Shown here in pieces: positions 14,601 to 24,600 of a stretch of DNA of 64,000 bases (within the stretch, counting starts at the first letter, position 1; the number at the start of each line of letters is the position of its first letter). The position numbers were made by a program, and so were the translations under genes. The notes below the pieces were generated by a model. It searched no databases and was not told where the DNA came from. It worked only from the letters and a program-made list of their open reading frames with translations. Source of the DNA: Delphinus delphis (Eukaryota > Chordata > Mammalia > Artiodactyla > Delphinidae); contig NC_082698.1 of assembly GCF_949987515.2 (NCBI RefSeq), positions 28,424,070 through 28,488,069 of the forward strand. The letters are read 5' to 3'.

Positions 14601-15934
14601 AAAGCTGACTCACCTTTCGTATTGCCTGTCTCGTGGTAATGAAGCACCCCAATGTCTAAAGTCCATGATTAACATAAGCAAAAGGAGACAGGATATGAAG
14701 AAGAGTCCTAGGAGTGCCACCCGCTGCCGGGGAAATGGGCTCACTGTGGGCACAGTGAAGTACCAGGAGGCTGGGCAGAGGTAGGAAAAACTGATCCTGA
14801 AATGAGACAAACATTAGTAAGAAAAATCTCTACAATCCAGTGCTAAAAAACGGTTTTTAAGCTGAATTAAAGCGCTTCCTGATAAAGGCAAAAAATTTAT
14901 GCCCCCAAAAGTCTAAATGTTCATTTAGTCTCGAATTTTAGAAAAGGACATATATAGTTCATGGAGCTTCTACTATATAAATAAAAAAAGGCTTCTCTGC
15001 TCTTTTTTCAGAGTGCACTTTGGGATGCAGTTCAAAGAACCAACTTCATGTTACTGAAAAGATCACCAGTCTCCCTGTGCAATCTCATAACACTGAAGAA
15101 TCAGAGCACTTGTAACATTCCCATCAAGAATGCTGTCAAAAAAACTGGATAGCCAGAAAATTTATTCAACTGATTTTTAAAAATATTTTAATAGGTAACA
15201 TACGCACACAATAAAAAAAAAATCAAACAGTTTAAAGGATATATAGTGGAAAGTGAGTCTTGTGCCTTAACCCCATCATTTCCCTCTCAGAGGCAACCAC
15301 TGTTACCCAGGGATATTCTTGTATACACAAGCATAAATACATACCATATAGGTAATATATCTGTGTGTGTGTCTGTGTGTGTATCTCCATTCCTTTGGTT
15401 TTACATCATACCTACTGTTCTGCATCTTTCTCCACTTACTCTATTTGACAACTGTCTCATTTGGTACCTGTTGCTCCACAGATCCACATTAATCTTTTCT
15501 GAAAGCTTCAGAGTGTTATAATGTATGGATAAGCATACTCAACTGTGAAGTTCACTTTCCATAGTAATTCAGAAGGACCTCGGTCTGTTTTCAAAGTTCA
15601 TTAAAAAAAATTTTTTTGTTTTGTTTTTGTTTTTGGGGTTTTTTTAACCTCCCCAAGGGGCACCTAGCCTCACTCAAGTGGAAATTTGAAAGAACATTAC
15701 AATCTAGCACTTACCAGAGCTGAGCAAGCACTCACTCTATCACCCCGGGGGCTCTGGGCTGTAAGGTATTGTTGAATCTGCCTTCAAAAGAATGCAGCTT
15801 TGATCTTTGCATCCATCTGACCAGGCTGCGAAGTCCATATGCAGCCCTAGAGTAAACCTCACTCGTAACAATCTCCCAGCCACCCCCCACCGAGCTCCCA
15901 GCTGAGGATAAAGTCTGCAACCTTACCTAGCCAT
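2546..15934 (-). CDS. ENTPD7: ENTPD7 (ectonucleoside triphosphate diphosphohydrolase 7), 5' part, four coding exons
   Basis: This is the amino-terminal 182 residues of a GDA1/CD39-family nucleotidase. Known family members split NTPs and NDPs to NMP plus phosphate in the lumen of intracellular organelles. The exons are 15934-15927, 14796-14614, 3146-2941 and 2696-2546. All junctions have GT/AG ends and the phases agree throughout (8+183+206+151 nt). Residues 29-47 form one hydrophobic membrane anchor after a short cytosolic tail. Apyrase conserved region 1 (VVDCGSSGSRIFVY) is at about 87-100, and region 2 (LYILCTAGMRLL) at about 169-180. The start SYLCPASWYFTVPTVSPF fits ENTPD7 rather than its close paralogue ENTPD4, and the neighbouring SLC25A28 gives the same locus. 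The human protein is about 604 residues, so two thirds lies left of the window. No stop or frameshift was seen. Confidence 0.96.
2941..3146 (-). CDS. ENTPD7: ENTPD7 coding exon 3 (apyrase conserved region 1)
   Basis: The acceptor is ctctttttgcccggcttag and the donor is CCAG|gtacta. The 206 nt encode YLARVGDLEATDTEDP, then the phosphate-binding loop DCGSSGSR and the PRHNGNPHDLLDIKQMRD block. In this family the DxGSSG(S/T) loop contacts the nucleotide phosphates. All expected residues are present. Confidence 0.97.
3585..3775 (+). repeat. MIR SINE
   Basis: The order 'ttgtgaccttcaggaaattactt', 'cctcgtctgtgaaatgagg', 'gctcagtgctgtg' follows the MIR core in plus orientation. Confidence 0.75.
4041..4259 (-). 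mobile_element. CHR SINE, young type
   Basis: The SINE is in reverse orientation with its poly-T at the left. It has a perfect 15-bp TSD, ggagagctctttctt, at 4026-4040 and 4260-4274. The insertion is inside the ENTPD7 intron. The stretch 4275-5328 beyond it shows no feature I can name. Confidence 0.95.
5329..7109 (-). mobile_element. hAT-type (Charlie-like) DNA transposon, split by an L1
   Basis: The left end attggttctcaaa and the right end tttgagaaccacta are matching short inverted termini typical of hAT elements. Inside, the minus strand still shows transposase-like peptide, for example DIFLKMNEVK near 6135-6165, broken by many stops. The element is interrupted by L1 sequence at 6539-7000. 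An 8-bp TSD could not be recognised. Confidence 0.7.
6539..7000 (+). mobile_element. Old L1 3' fragment inside the hAT element
   Basis: The sequence 'gaatggataaacaaaatgtg ... aaataagccagtcacaaaag ... acttaaaaatggttaag' is an L1M-type 3' end in plus orientation. It is flanked by AAAAGGCAAA-like repeats at about 6528-6538 and 7000-7010, consistent with target-site duplication. Confidence 0.75.
7110..9154. other. ENTPD7 intron, unassigned
   Basis: No repeat or coding signal could be supported. Open frames are short and have no family resemblance. Confidence 0.7.
9155..9345. repeat. Nonautonomous DNA transposon relic with inverted ends
   Basis: The left part 'actgtctaataggatagctactagccacatgtgg' (shown here only by its ends: actgtctaatagga, ccacatgtgg) is roughly repeated in inverse at 'gggtagtggctaccctattgg'. 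This palindrome-like form is that of a common MER-type MITE. I cannot name the subfamily. Confidence 0.6.
9850..9945 (+). repeat. L1 3' tail fragment
   Basis: 'agataattaataagaacctg', then 'ctgtataaaaaaataaat' and an A-rich tail resemble the 3' terminus of a cetartiodactyl L1. It is flanked by agaagtgatatgcta at about 9833 and 9938, a likely TSD. Confidence 0.65.
10597..10712 (+). repeat. MER5A-type hAT MITE
   Basis: The ends caatggttcccaactt and gttgaaaaccactga are inverted, and the core 'tgcatattagaatcacctt' matches MER5A. Confidence 0.8.
10832..11163 (-). mobile_element. CHR SINE, older long type
   Basis: It reads tggctgtgttgggtctt through accactgcgccaccagggaag in reverse. It has a perfect 14-bp TSD, ctgagtctactttt, at 10818-10831 and 11164-11177. 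The older type carries the repeated 'agtagttgtggc' spacer that the young type lacks. Confidence 0.93.
11340..11945 (+). mobile_element. L1 3' end interrupted by a SINE
   Basis: L1 3' sequence (ggataaccaacaaggaccta, then acactccaatataaaataaa and an A tail) resumes after the SINE at 11384-11742. The left boundary of the L1 is uncertain. Confidence 0.7.
11384..11742 (+). mobile_element. CHR SINE, older long type
   Basis: The element runs from gggacttccctggtggcata to an (AAAT)n tail. The TSD aaaatggata lies at 11374-11383 and 11743-11752, within L1 sequence. Confidence 0.92.
12180..12330 (+). repeat. L2 3' fragment
   Basis: 'tttattcatctttgtaccct', 'agcgcctagcacggagt' and 'caacagatgtttgcttcc' follow the L2 3' end. 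Confidence 0.75.
12640..12870 (+). repeat. L2 fragment
   Basis: 'atcatatcacttttcaaagc', 'gataaagtctaaaccccc' and 'cctgatctacctctccagc' resemble the middle of the L2 3' region. It ends where a truncated SINE begins. Confidence 0.65.
12884..13165 (+). mobile_element. CHR SINE, older long type, 5' truncated
   Basis: The element lacks the tRNA head and A box. It starts at ctggtccaggaagacccc and continues to the AAAAT-rich tail. Confidence 0.88.
13200..14350 (+). repeat. Ancient L1-related sequence
   Basis: 'ccagaagacagtgaagcatc', 'aacctagagttccatactc' and 'atgataccagatggaaata' are recognisable old L1 (L1M/HAL1-like) text in plus orientation, AT-rich and without an open frame. 14350-14613 shows nothing further. 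Confidence 0.6.
14614..14796 (-). CDS. ENTPD7: ENTPD7 coding exon 2 (signal anchor)
   Basis: The exon has a pyrimidine-rich acceptor (tttgtctcatttcag) and a donor AAAG|gtgagt. It encodes residues 3-64, including the transmembrane helix VALLGLFFISCLLLLMLIM and the lumenal stem SLPRDRQYER. The exon is 183 nt and ends in phase 2. Confidence 0.95.
14797..15926. other. ENTPD7 intron 1 (coding numbering)
   Basis: The intron holds AT-rich sequence, a possible old L1 piece in reverse at 15165-15530 (agaggcaaccactgttaccc), and a short (TG)n at 15362-15383. Nothing else is recognised. Confidence 0.6.
15927..15934 (-). CDS. ENTPD7: ENTPD7 first coding exon, coding part only (8 nt)
   Basis: The reverse strand reads ATGGCTAG followed by GTAAGG, a consensus donor. 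These eight bases give Met-Ala and two bases of Arg3, completed by the G that opens the next exon, so the protein starts MARISFSYL as in known ENTPD7. The 5' UTR lies at higher coordinates and probably starts in the CpG island from about 16190. Whether it contains a further intron cannot be decided by eye. Confidence 0.88.
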
Positions 15935-16189
15935 GGGTTCCCTTCAGTGGTCTCAAGGCCTGTCACCTCCTTTTCCTTTTGCCTTGAGAAGGTGGTCTCC
16001 TCGTCCCAGTCATCTCCGAAGTCTGCAGCCTGGAAAGAGCTGGTTGGGGTTCCGGCTCACCTCCAGCAGTACCCACGAGACTAGACCCCATACCCCACCA
16101 CGAGAAGCTCATGGCGTCCACCCACTCCCCGGGCTCCCACTCCAGATCCGTATGCTCTTGTTCCTGGGGCTCAGTGGACCCTACCCAGG

Positions 16190-16780
16190 CTCCCTGGGTG
16201 CGGGGTATTCTAAAGGGCCAGCGACATCCTCGAGGAACCCGCGGTCCGCCCCTCCCGGCCCCGCAGCCCTCCCGAGCTCACACTCACGGGTCGAGCGGCC
16301 CGCCGGCTCCCTCAGCTCCGCTCTGCTAGGTCCGGAGGTGCTCCCCGCGGCCGCTAACCGAGCCGGAAGGAGGCCTGGGCGGCCGGCGGCGCCACGTCCC
16401 CAAGGAAACCGCAGGGAGCCAATGACTGACAGGGGACCCGCGGAGAGGGGCCCGCCTTCCGCCCAGCTGGGGCCGCGGGCGAACCAGCTCCGTCGGCCGC
16501 ACGTCGGTCCGCCAGGGTGGCCAGTCCCCTAGAGCGCTAGGCCTTAATGCCCGCCCCGGGATTTCGAGCGCGTCCAATCCGGAAGGGCGTCGTGCGGGGC
16601 TCCGCCTGGAGGGGCCGGCTGTGGCTCACAGGTGAGCAGTAAGGAGCGGCGCCCAGGTACCTTGCGGCTGCTACCCTCTCGGGGGCGCTAGTTCTCTGCT
16701 GGCTGTTTTCTCTGCGGCCGTTTTCAGGACGGAGCGGCTCGGGTGCGTGGGTCTCGGGGTGTTCGCGACACAAGTGCATT
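16190..16780 (-). promoter_or_regulatory. CpG island, presumed ENTPD7 promoter and first exon
   Basis: This is a block of high G+C and dense CpG in otherwise AT-rich DNA, about 250-850 bp upstream of the ENTPD7 start codon. It contains CCAAT at 16419-16423 and 16574-16578 on the plus strand, and ETS/GABPA-like CCGGAAG at 16373-16379 and 16579-16585. The second CCAAT directly abuts its CCGGAAG. No TATA box was seen, as is usual for a broad housekeeping promoter. The start site itself cannot be placed. The reading frames across the island are chance GC-rich frames. Confidence 0.75.
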
Positions 16781-17190
16781 CCTTGCCTAAAGCCAGTCGG
16801 AGGTTTTGTGTCCACAAATCCTGCCCTGCAGAATGGCAGTTCTCCCACCACAAACCTTCCCTACAGCCTCCCAAACAGATGCCCCGGATCCACTGTGTTG
16901 TCCCATGAGAAAAAACCACAAGTTGGGGGGTAATGACGACTACACCGCAGCGCTTATATCCATTCATTCAACATTCATTTAATGTCTACTGTGAGCCAAA
17001 CATTAAGAGCGGCTGTGTCCCTGCCCTCCCAGACCTTAACAGTGATACACAAAAGGTAATGTTTCCTGAATGTTGTTTTTGTACCTTGCTTACACCAGCC
17101 TCTTCTCTCACGTCCAGGCGGGAGCCGCTTGGACAGGATGAAATCCAAGTCCTTACAAACTTGGCACACACATGGCCGTCCACGACCTGA
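16781..17190. other. Flank of the ENTPD7 CpG island, unassigned
   Basis: The sequence is no longer CpG-dense and has no recognised repeat. Overlapping short frames on both strands have no family resemblance. Confidence 0.6.
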
Positions 17191-17585
17191 CCATGCAGCA
17201 TCTGCTGCTGCTCCGCACCTCCCTTATCATGCTCCAGCAACGCACCTCTGTGGTTTCTGCCCTCTTGGGCTTTGCTCACTCTGCCTCCTCCACCCCTCCC
17301 CTCCACCTGCCTTGAGTATCCTTCCCTGCCTCTTAACCGGGTCAACTCGTCCTCAACCCTTACCACTCGATTTAAGGGTCACTTCCCCTAAAAGCCTTAC
17401 TTGATCTACACCTCCTTTATATGTTGTTTCACTTACCACATTGAATTACAATTATATTTACGTATCTGTCTATCCCAGTAGACAGAATATCCTTGAGGGC
17501 AAGGACTATCTGCTTGCATAGCAATGTTGGGTACTGCCTGGCACATAAAATACAACTAATATATGATAAATATGTGAATGAATGA
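17190..17585 (+). repeat. L2 3' end
   Basis: 'cttgagggcaaggactatct', 'tactgcctggcacata' and a terminal gtgaatgaatga follow the L2 3' terminus. Confidence 0.75.
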
Positions 17586-19160
17586 CTGTGGAAATAAATG
17601 AAGACCACCCAAATGAGAACAAAGAGGCTATTTATTCTATGCCTGCTATAACAGGGCAGTCAACCACTATCACTTGGCATCTGGCAGAGAATCAAAGGCT
17701 GTCAAGGGAGTGGGGAAGTTTAAGGTGGAAAAACAAAAAGGGAAGATTTCATGTATGCACCGAATGGCATGGGGAAGCTGGAGGCAGTCTAACTAGAAGC
17801 AAGGCATCTAATGTGATTGTTTTGGGGGAGCATATTTGACCTTCACCAGTTGGTCCTGAGTTGGAAGGGCAGGGGCAAAAATTAGGGAAGCTGACAGTTA
17901 TTGACCAGTCATGAGGGTTCTGGGCTGATTGCTGCAGAGGCTGTGGGTCAGAGTTTTAATTGTCATGTACGGTCTGGCCATTATCCAGTTTGCGTATTCA
18001 GTCTCTCATGACTGTTTCTTTTTTCCTCCATTACCCTCCCAACCTTGTTGGGTTTCCTAGGTTGCTTTTCTCCTTCAATTCTCAATTTTCTTTTTGTCCC
18101 TCAGTCCCTACTCTGCTTCAAGTGTTATATTTTATCCAGGCCCCAGAAACCACATCGAGTATCATAGCTGCATAAAGTTAGGATTAACCACAAAAAATTA
18201 CAAAATACCAGGTGATTTTATTCTAGAGCCCAGTTCAGTGCCTGGAACAAGGTAGACATAGGAAAAGCTCAACAAATGTTTTGGCTTTGTTTTTTTTTTT
18301 AATTCTTGAAGTTGCCAGCCAACTGTGCAGTTCTAAATCTAATCTACGTATATTTCAAACTCCAGTGTTCCACTAAATGAGTGGTTTTGAGTGGAAATAA
18401 AATTCCTATTTATGTTTTAAATAGTACTTGTTTCATATGGTTTATGAACTATATTAACTTAGAACTTGAAGGTGCATTGAAACATCTAATTTATATTTTG
18501 TAACTACTGTTATAAAACAGAAAAGAAACCTACATTTTAATCCCAACACTTTCTCATTATACCTTCTTTGTCCATCTGGTTTGGACAATAATTCCTTCAA
18601 TCACTCCATATGCTCTCAGGCATGGTAAAGCCTGCAGTGCTTATCTGATTAACAGCCTACAGGGCTAAGTTCTGAGGTTTCCAGTTGGGAGGCCAAAAAA
18701 AATGGGTTGAGATCATTTCTCCATCTCATTTGCTGTAATTCAACATGTTGAAACAAATTACAGAAATCCATATTTCAAAACAGGTTTTTAACTGCTTTTT
18801 AAAGGCTTGTCTACAATTACATTTGCAATTTTCTCAAGGCATCCTTGACTCTACCCACCCTGAGCAAAATCAGTCAAACCAGTCCCACACTAAGTGTCCA
18901 TTGTCTGCATCGCTTTATTTCTCCTCATCAATTCTCCTTCATTCCACACTCCATCCTGCCCTAAGCTCTAATGGAATTTAATGTGGTCTTTGCTCTCCCC
19001 TCCAAGTTTACTGATCTCTCTTCATGTGTCCTGTAGCTACCTCACTGTCGAAGACCAAATTCACTGTCTCTCCATTCTCACCTTATCCACCCAAACCTCC
19101 TCCATGCATATTCCCAACTTTGACAAAATACCCTGTGATTCACCCAAGCAGGTATCTGCA
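17586..19160. other. Intergenic, mostly unassigned
   Basis: No gene is seen. The last 300 bases (agtcccacactaagtgtcca onward, C/T-rich) look like degraded L2 that was split by the L1 insertion that follows. Confidence 0.5.
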
Positions 19161-19164
19161 AGTT

Positions 19165-20740
19165 ATTTTTTTTAATTTTTTTAATAGATCTTTATTGGAG
19201 TATAATTGCTTCACAATACTGTGTTAGTTTTTGTTGTACAGCAAAGTAAATCAGCCATATGCATACATATATCCCTATATCCCCTCCTTCTTGAGCCTCC
19301 CTCCCACCCTCCCTATCCCACCCCTCTAGGTCGTTGCAAAGCACCAAGCTGATCTCCCTGTGCTATGCTGCGGCTTCCCACTAGCTAACTATTTTACATT
19401 TGGTAGTGTATATATGTCCATGCTACTCTCACTTTGCCCCAGTTCCCCCCTCCCCGCCACAGTGTCCTCAAGTCCATTCTCTATGTCTACATCTTTATTC
19501 CTGCCCTGCCACTAGGTTCATCAGTACCATTTTTTATTTTTCAGATTCCATAAATATGCGTTAGCATACGGTATTTGTTTTGCTTTCTGACTTCACTCTG
19601 TATGACAGACTCTAGGTCCATCCACCTCACTACGAATAACTCAATTTCGTTTCTTTTTTTTTTTTTTTTTTTTTTTTTGCGGTATGAGGGCCTCTCACTG
19701 TTGTGGCCTCTCCCGTTGTGGAGCACAGGCTCCGGACGCGCAGGCTCAGTGGCCATGGCTCACGGGCCCAGCCGCTCCACAGCATGTAGGATCTTCCCGG
19801 ACCGGGGCACGAGCCCGTGTCCCCTGCAACGGCAGGCGGACTCTCAACCACTGTGCCACCAGGGAAGCCCCAATTTCGTTTCTTTTTATGGCTCAGTAAT
19901 ATTCCATTGTACATACATGCCACATCTTCTTTACTCATTCATCTGTTGATGGACATTTAGGTTGGTTCCATGTCCTGGCTATTGTAAACAGTGCTGCAAT
20001 GAGCATTGTGGTACATGTCTCTTTTTGAATTATGGTTTTCTCAGGGTATGTGCCCAGTAGTGGGATTGCTGGGTCATATGGTAGTTCTATTTTTAGTTTT
20101 TTAAGGAACCTCCATACTGTTCTCCATAGTGGCTGTATCAACTTACGTTCCCACCAACAGTGCAGGAGGGTTCCCTTATCACCACACCCTTTCCAACATT
20201 GTTTCTAGATTTTTTGATAATGGCCATTCTGACCGGTGTGAGGTGATACCTCATTGTAGTTTTGATTCTAATAGTGATGTTCAGCGTCTTTTCATGTGTC
20301 TCTTGGCCATCTGTATGTCTTCTTTGGTGAAATGTCTATTTAGGTCTTCTACCCATTTTTTAACTGGATTGCTTGTTTTTTTTGATATTGAGCTCCATGA
20401 GCTGTTTGTATATTTTGGAGATTAATCCTTTGTCCGTTGTTTCATTTGCAAATATTTTCTCCCATTCTGAGGGTTGTCTTTTCATCTTGTTTATGGTTTC
20501 CTTTGCTGTGCAAAAGCTTTTAAGTTTAATTAGGTCCCATCTGTTTACTTTTGTTTTTATTTTCATTACTCTAGGAGGTGGGTCAAAAAAGATCTTGCTG
20601 TGGTTTATGTCTAAGAGTGTTTTTCCTATGTTTTCCTCTAAGAGTTTTAGAGTGTCTGGTCTTACATTTAGGTCAATCCATTTGGAGTTTATTTTTGTGT
20701 ATGGTGTTAGGTAGTGTTCTAATTTCATTCTTTGACATGT
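19165..20740 (-). mobile_element. Cetartiodactyl-type L1, 5'-truncated, reverse orientation
   Basis: The L1 3' end lies at the left (tctttattggagtataattg). ORF2-derived reading follows on the minus strand up to 20728, for example [20 protein letters not shown] and [14 protein letters not shown] near 20430-20570, the ORF2p carboxy-terminal region. It is interrupted at 19658-19870 by a SINE. Possible diverged TSD: tgcaagttatt at the left and tgcaagtcatt near 20757. Confidence 0.88.
19658..19870 (-). mobile_element. CHR SINE, young type, inside L1
   Basis: There is a perfect 16-bp TSD, caatttcgtttctttt, at 19642-19657 and 19871-19886. Confidence 0.95.
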
Positions 20741-20829
20741 AGCTGTCTAGTTTACATGCAAGTCATTCTTGAATCTATCCCTCCTACTTCCTTTTCCCAT
20801 TCCAATTAGTCACTAGGTGTTCTTAATTC

Positions 20830-22015
20830 AAATGCCTAAAATCCTCTCTAATATCTTCTGATGAAACTGGTGGCCCTACCTCCAGACCCATGCCCCTCTT
20901 GAGCACCCCTCTATTCTGACATAGTGAAATATAATCATGCTATTTCCTGTTTTAAAATCTTCTGTGGTTTTCCATCCCAGTGGGAGATAGTTCAAATTCC
21001 TTGGCATGGTGTGGCAGATTCTGCTGACTGCCTAGCCAAAACGCCAACGATCTCTCTTCCACCTTGTTAACAGAATCCCAATTTTATTCTAGTAACCACA
21101 CTGCTATGCTTCACCATGTGCTTCAAGAGTGCTAGCTCCCACCTCAGCCCTAGGGAGTAAACTGTGACTGGTCTATATCAATCATGGTGGCCTATTCCCT
21201 TACCAAATACTGAGCCTGGGCATATGATGCAATTCTAGCCAATGATACTAAAGGGAAGTCAGCTGTTGGGAGGAATGGGAGGAGGAGGGAAGACATTTCT
21301 GGGAAAGGCTTTCTCCATCTTAAAAGGAGTATGTCAATCAAAAGTTTACATAACGAGAGAGAAGAAAAGGCCCCTTTTCTACCTCCAGAAGTAATCTTAA
21401 GGGTACCTGGAGCTGCTTTAGTCATCTTACAACCACGGGGGTAGGGTTGGGGTGGGGGATAGGGGACAAACCTGGGAATAACAGAATAGAAATATGGAAA
21501 AAACCTGGGTCCTTGATAACATCATTAAGCTGTGAAGGTAACCAACATGGGAGCAGCCCTACTTACGGACTTACTATTTGAGATACTAAATTCATTATTG
21601 TTCTTATTTTTAAGTCAGTTGAATCAGGGGATTCTGTTAGCTTTGGTCTCCTAACTGATATATGTTATACATATACATATGTATAACATATACATATACA
21701 TGTATATATGTATATACATATACAATGCCTGATATGATCTAGCCCCCAACATCAACCAAGCTCCTCAACAGGTATTCTCATGCACAACCCTGACATATTT
21801 ACAGCTCTCAGAATTATGCCTTTTCTTACCTCTGAGCCCTTGTACTTGTTATTACTTCTGCTTAAATGACTTTCTTTCAATTCTCTACCAAATGAACTCC
21901 TACTTATCCTTCAAAACTCAGCTCAAATGTCACCTTCTCTCTATGAGCTCCCCCAGTCAGCTTAGGTGCTTCCTCTCTGCTCTTGTAGCACTTTGCTCAT
22001 GCATACTTCTATTAG
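20830..22015 (+). repeat. L2 relics around an older inserted repeat
   Basis: 20830-21010 and 21725-22015 read as L2 (tccaatcccagtggg..., aaactcagctcaaatgtcacc). Between them, 21020-21650 has the look of an old LTR-like repeat: gccaacgatctctcttcc near its start, cttgataacatcattaagctg and a terminal ctcctaactgatat. I cannot name it. Confidence 0.5.
21658..21725. repeat. TA/CA microsatellite with a 13-bp hairpin
   Basis: The run alternates ATAC/ATAT units. Tatgttatacata at 21661-21673 is exactly inverted at 21678-21690 around a 4-base loop. Confidence 0.85.
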
Positions 22016-22470
22016 GGCAAGAATACTTGTTTTAAAAGCTGGCAGCTGTTTGAGTGGACCTGATACCAGCTGGCCAGGTAGGAAGACAGAATATCTAGGT
22101 TTTGGACCATAATGGGTATGTTTGGTCAGGGAAAGTGGGATCCCCTGGGCTTAGTCTAGATGGGAGAGGTTTAGACCAAGAAGACTTCAATTACTCTCCA
22201 AATAAGATACAGGAATTTTGAGCATTCCCTCTAGAAACTAGGTTCAGGGAGCTCTGGTAAAGGAAAAAACAAATGAGATAAAAGAAAGATGAGGGACCTC
22301 TGCAAGATGGTGACAGTTGGGACTGGAGAGAAGAGCACATGAGAGAGTCCCTGTATTCTTTGTCTATAGTTGCATAACAAATTATTATCTCTCCCAGTTT
22401 TCGTGGGTCAGGAATTTAGGAGCAGCTTGGCTCAGTGTCTCTCATGAGGTTGCAATCAAGATGTCAGCTG
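22016..22470. other. Intergenic, old repeat continuing past the SINE pair
   Basis: From about 22360 the text (agttgcataacaaattatta...) reads on after the SINE pair at 22981-23190 and again at 23424-23570 as one older interspersed repeat that I cannot classify. 22016-22350 is unassigned. Confidence 0.45.
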
Positions 22471-22474
22471 GGGG

Positions 22475-22788
22475 ACTTCCCTGGTGGCACAGTGGTTGAA
22501 AATCCGCCTACCAATGCAGGGGACGTGGGTTTGATCCCTGGTCCAGGAAGATTCCCACATGCCTCAGGGCAGCTAAGCCTGTATGCCACACGACTGAGCC
22601 TGCGCTCTATAGCTCCTGCTCCACAACAAGAGAAGCCACTGCAATGAGAAGCCCGCACACCACAACGAAGAGTAGCCCCAGCTTGCCGCAACTAGAGAGA
22701 GCCCACGCGCAGCAACGAAGACCCAACACAACCAAAAAAATAAATACATGAATTTTAAAAAATAAAAATAAATATTAAAAAAAAAAAA
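22475..22788 (+). mobile_element. CHR SINE, older long type, first of a tandem pair
   Basis: The element is full length with an A-rich tail. The sequence atgtcagctgggg precedes it (22461-22473) and follows it (22788-22800). Confidence 0.92.
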
Positions 22789-22800
22789 TGTCAGCTGGGG

Positions 22801-22966
22801 GGATTTCCCTGGTGGCACAGTGGATAAGACTCCATGCTCCCAATGCAGGAGCCCTGGGTTCGATCCCTGGTCAGGGAACTAGATCCCACATGCATGCCGC
22901 AGCGAAGAGTTCACATGCCTCAACTAAGGTCTGGTGCAACCAAATAAACATTAAAAAAAAAAAAAA
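22801..22966 (+). mobile_element. CHR-related SINE, short type, second of a tandem pair
   Basis: The short type has the head tttccctggtggcacagtgg, the B-box region ggttcgatccctggtcaggg and the tail caaccaaataaacatt plus A15. It is followed at 22969-22981 by a third copy of atgtcagctgggg. Confidence 0.9.
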
Positions 22967-23197
22967 AGATGTCAGCTGGGGTTCTAGTCATCTAACATCT
23001 TAACTGGCACTGAAGTATGCGCTGCTAAGTGATGGCTGGCAAGTTGATGCTGTCTATTGGTGGGAGGCCTCTGTGCCTTCTCACGTGGGACTTTTCTAGG
23101 GATCCTTGAGTGTCTTCATTACGTGGAAGCTGGCTTCTCCCAGAGTGATCTGAGAGAGAGGGAGAGTGTGAGTGCCAGGTAGAAGCTTTATTCTTTT

Positions 23198-23406
23198 TTT
23201 TTTTTTTTTTGCTTGCGGTACGCGGGCCTCTCACTGCTGTGGCCTCTCCCGTTGCGGAGCACAGGCTCCGGACGCGCAGGCTCAGCGGCCATGGCTCACG
23301 GGCCCAGCCGCTCCACGGCATATGGGATCTTTCCGGACCGGGGCACGAACCCGTGTCCCCTGCATCGGCAGGCGGACTCTCAACCACTGCGCCACCAGGG
23401 AAGCCC
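23198..23406 (-). mobile_element. CHR SINE, young type
   Basis: There is a perfect 17-bp TSD, agaagctttattctttt, at 23181-23197 and 23407-23423. Confidence 0.95.
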
Positions 23407-23574
23407 AGAAGCTTTATTCTTTTGATGACCTAGCCTCAGAAGCCATGTCTTCACTTATGCCACATATTATTTGTTAAAAGCGAGTCACTAACTCTCAGTC
23501 CACATTCAAGGGTAGGGCAATTAGGCTCCACTTTTTGAAGAGAGAAGTATCAAACAATTTGCAGACATATTTTT

Positions 23575-24600
23575 AAATCACTAGTCCCCAAGACACGGTG
23601 GTCAGGGAAATTTCAGGTAATAGCATTGACATCTAGGGTTCAATTTTGAATTCTGCGCTATGTTATAATCCTCTCCATGACCCTAAACCTTCAGTAAAAG
23701 TCTGATAACACTACTGCCATGTGTCGGAGTATCTTGAGAAATGATGGCATAGCAGTGCAAAAAAGATGACAGCAACTGTAGGAAGTGAATTAACAAGTAG
23801 GATGATTGAAAATTTGACAAACGCAGGAAATCAATGCCATAGGTCATTCAGAGAAATGAAAGGCCACTCTTCAGAGATTCCAGCTGGGGAGGTGGGGTGC
23901 AGTATGGCAAAGTTTAAAATTCCCATAGTACTTGGGACGAAGGCATGGGGAAGATATTGATCCCTTTCTCTTGGCATCCATTCCGATTTTGAGTGTGGGC
24001 ACCTTCCCCAGGCATAGGCCGTGTGTACTTGAGGATTCTTTCACCCTGGCTCTAGAGTGGGACATGCAAGCCAGGTCTAAGGTATTGGGCAAAATCCTAT
24101 CCCTTGGCCACAGCTGTGTTTTCAGGAGTGGGCATATAGTCCAGTTCCAGATAAAGAGACATATTTGCCGGGGCAAATAAAAAGTTTATTCGCTTTTCTT
24201 ACGGAGTGTAGTGAGGGAGCCTCTCTATCTCTCTCTCTGTCTGTCTGTCTGTCTCTCTTTCCCCTCCTTCCTAAATTCTTGATGACATGGTTAAGTTACT
24301 GAGTCAAATGAAACCTGAATTCCATTGTATCTCTGGATAGCCAATTATTTGAGCTAATAAATATCCTTTATTAAAGTCAGTATGAAGTGGGTACTATTCT
24401 TTCAATTTTTTGTATGTTTGACAATTTTCACAGTTAAAATATAGGGGAAAAACTACATTAGATACCATTTTTTCAGCTACCAATCTGGCAAAGATTAAAA
24501 TGTTTGGTGACACACTATGGTAGTAAAGGAGTAAGAAACACTCCATTCTTCCAGATGCTCAGGCCCAAAAGCTTGGAGTTCCCCTAACCTTTCTCTTGCT
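23575..24600. other. Intergenic, unassigned
   Basis: The only clear feature is a TCTC/TGTC pyrimidine microsatellite at 24222-24262. The frames at 23766-24180 overlap on both strands and have no recognisable family. Confidence 0.6.
24222..24262. repeat. (TCTC/TCTG)n microsatellite
   Basis: Simple repeat of tctc and tctg units, slightly interrupted. Confidence 0.9.

Noticed and set aside
15933..16532. A 199-residue plus-strand frame across the ENTPD7 island
   Set aside because: It is antisense to the ENTPD7 start codon and UTR, Pro/Ser/Arg-rich, and typical of chance CpG-island frames.
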